This document shows positions 4,782-5,527 of a stretch of 5,527 bases of DNA, one piece after another (the stretch's first letter is position 1; each line of letters starts with the position of its first letter). The DNA lies in the NCBI GenBank assembly GCA_937942965.1, contig CALDGN010000131.1:1-5527 (forward strand), given 5' to 3'. The translations under genes and the position numbers were made by a program. The notes under the pieces are model-generated. The model did not search any database, was not told where the DNA came from, and saw nothing but the letters and a program-made list of their open reading frames with translations. The stretch comes from an uncultured Acidimicrobiales bacterium (lineage in GTDB: Bacteria; Actinomycetota; Acidimicrobiia; Acidimicrobiales; UBA10347).

Positions 4782-5527
4782 ATGGCAATCGAGATCACAC
4801 CCAGTGGACGACCCCTCGGTGCAATGGTGCGCGGTGTCGACCTGACCGCTCCGCTCGACGACGAGACCGTCGCTGACATTCGCGCGGCATGGCTCCAGCA
4901 CAAGGTGCTGGCGTTCCCGGATCAGCCGATGAGCGATACCGACCTCGAGAACTACACGCTCAAGTTCGGGCCGTTCGGGCACGACCCCTACTTCGCCTCG
5001 ATCGATGGCCATCCGAACATCGCAGCCATCCACCGCACCGCCGACGAGACGAGCTCGCTGTTCGCCGACAATTGGCACGCCGACTGGACCTTCCAAGAGC
5101 TCCCGCCTGACGGCACCTGCCTGCACAGCCGGATCATCCCGCCCGTCGGCGGCAACACCGAGTTCTGCAATCAGCAGGCCGTCTACGAGGCACTGCCCGA
5201 CGACCTACGTGCCTGGGCTGACGAGGCGGTTGCCATCCATTCGGCGCAGATCCCATATGCGCCCGATGGGACCTATGGCGAGTCCGACGCCGAGGACCGT
5301 TCGATGGCCATCATCACCGACGAGTCGGCGTACGCGACTCAGAAGCATCGCCTGGTGCGTGAGCATCCCGAGACGGGCGCGCGCACGCTCTATAGCTGCA
5401 TCGGTTACATCATCGGCATCGAAGGCATGGACGACGAGGCCGCCAAAGAGAAGCTCATCGAGCTGTACCAGTGGCAGGCGAAGCCCGAGTTCCACTACGT
5501 CCATGAGTGGAAGCCGAACATGCTCAC
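4782..5527 (+). CDS. TauD/TfdA-family 2-oxoglutarate dioxygenase (3' end cut off)
   Basis: The first 248 codons are present and the frame runs off the window edge without a stop. The N-terminus has the family start, G-A-M-V-R-G-V-D-L (13-21), followed by W-L-Q-H-K-V-L-A-F-P-D-Q (37-48). The first two iron ligands are H99-A-D101 in N-W-H-A-D-W-T-F, and V-R-E-H-P-E-T-G-A-R (192-201) is the conserved stretch before the barrel end. H-E-W-K-P-N-M-L (241-248) leads into the segment where the distal His and the 2-oxoglutarate Arg should lie, so both are expected just outside. Members hydroxylate taurine, aryloxyalkanoates, carnitine precursors or similar small acids, which then fragment. The ATG at 4782 is favoured because the family motif begins a dozen residues later; G-rich GGTGGG sits directly before it. 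It follows the acyl-CoA dehydrogenase by 133 bp on the same strand but seems to have its own promoter region in the hairpin repeats. The substrate is unknown. Confidence 0.9.
   Translation, partial: MAIEITPSGRPLGAMVRGVDLTAPLDDETVADIRAAWLQHKVLAFPDQPMSDTDLENYTLKFGPFGHDPYFASIDGHPNIAAIHRTADETSSLFADNWHADWTFQELPPDGTCLHSRIIPPVGGNTEFCNQQAVYEALPDDLRAWADEAVAIHSAQIPYAPDGTYGESDAEDRSMAIITDESAYATQKHRLVREHPETGARTLYSCIGYIIGIEGMDDEAAKEKLIELYQWQAKPEFHYVHEWKPNML

Noticed and set aside
4686..5126. Minus-strand open frame of 146 codons over the hairpins and TauD-like gene
   Set aside because: It runs antisense to the conserved TauD-family sequence and has no domain of its own.
1..5527. tRNA, rRNA, insertion sequences, phage or attachment sites
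   Set aside because: I saw no cloverleaf pattern, rRNA stretch, transposase, integrase or flanking target duplication.

Overview
The window is a GC-rich (roughly 60-65% by eye), densely coded piece of bacterial chromosome with five protein genes, two of them cut by the window edges. The base composition, GTG starts, apparently leaderless starts, a fused LivM-LivG transporter gene, and an acyl-CoA dehydrogenase beside a TauD-type dioxygenase together suggest an actinobacterium, possibly a marine or soil Acidimicrobiia-like lineage. That placement is inference from style; no phylogenetic marker gene is present.

Layout from left to right. (1) On the + strand, the 3' part of a branched-chain amino acid type ABC transporter gene, in which the LivM permease is fused to the LivG ATPase (1-1070). 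(2) Converging on it with a 4-bp overlap of stop codons, a minus-strand pair: an isopenicillin-N-synthase-like 2-oxoglutarate/Fe(II) oxygenase (1067-2140) preceded by a 12-helix major facilitator transporter (2180-3331); the two are probably co-transcribed. (3) A divergent promoter region of about 150 bp (3332-3478) with a perfect 10-bp-arm palindrome and a 10-bp direct repeat. (4) On the + strand, an acyl-CoA dehydrogenase (3479-4648). (5) A 133-bp gap filled mostly by two tandem copies of a 46-bp imperfect-hairpin element (4668-4713 and 4729-4774). (6) On the + strand, the first 248 codons of a TauD/TfdA-family dioxygenase (4782 onward).

The gene set reads as a small-molecule uptake and oxidative catabolism neighbourhood: an ABC importer, an MFS carrier, two non-heme iron dioxygenases and a flavin acyl-CoA dehydrogenase. 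No substrate can be assigned from sequence alone, and no regulator gene is in view.

The most distinctive non-coding signal is the tandem hairpin repeat before the TauD-like gene. Its outer arms (11 and 10 bp) are identical in the two copies, a 13-bp stretch of the loop is partly conserved, and the arm spacing is exactly the same. A degenerate third copy seems to lie upstream of the acyl-CoA dehydrogenase (3428-3461). It may be an undescribed interspersed intergenic element or a duplicated promoter/operator module.
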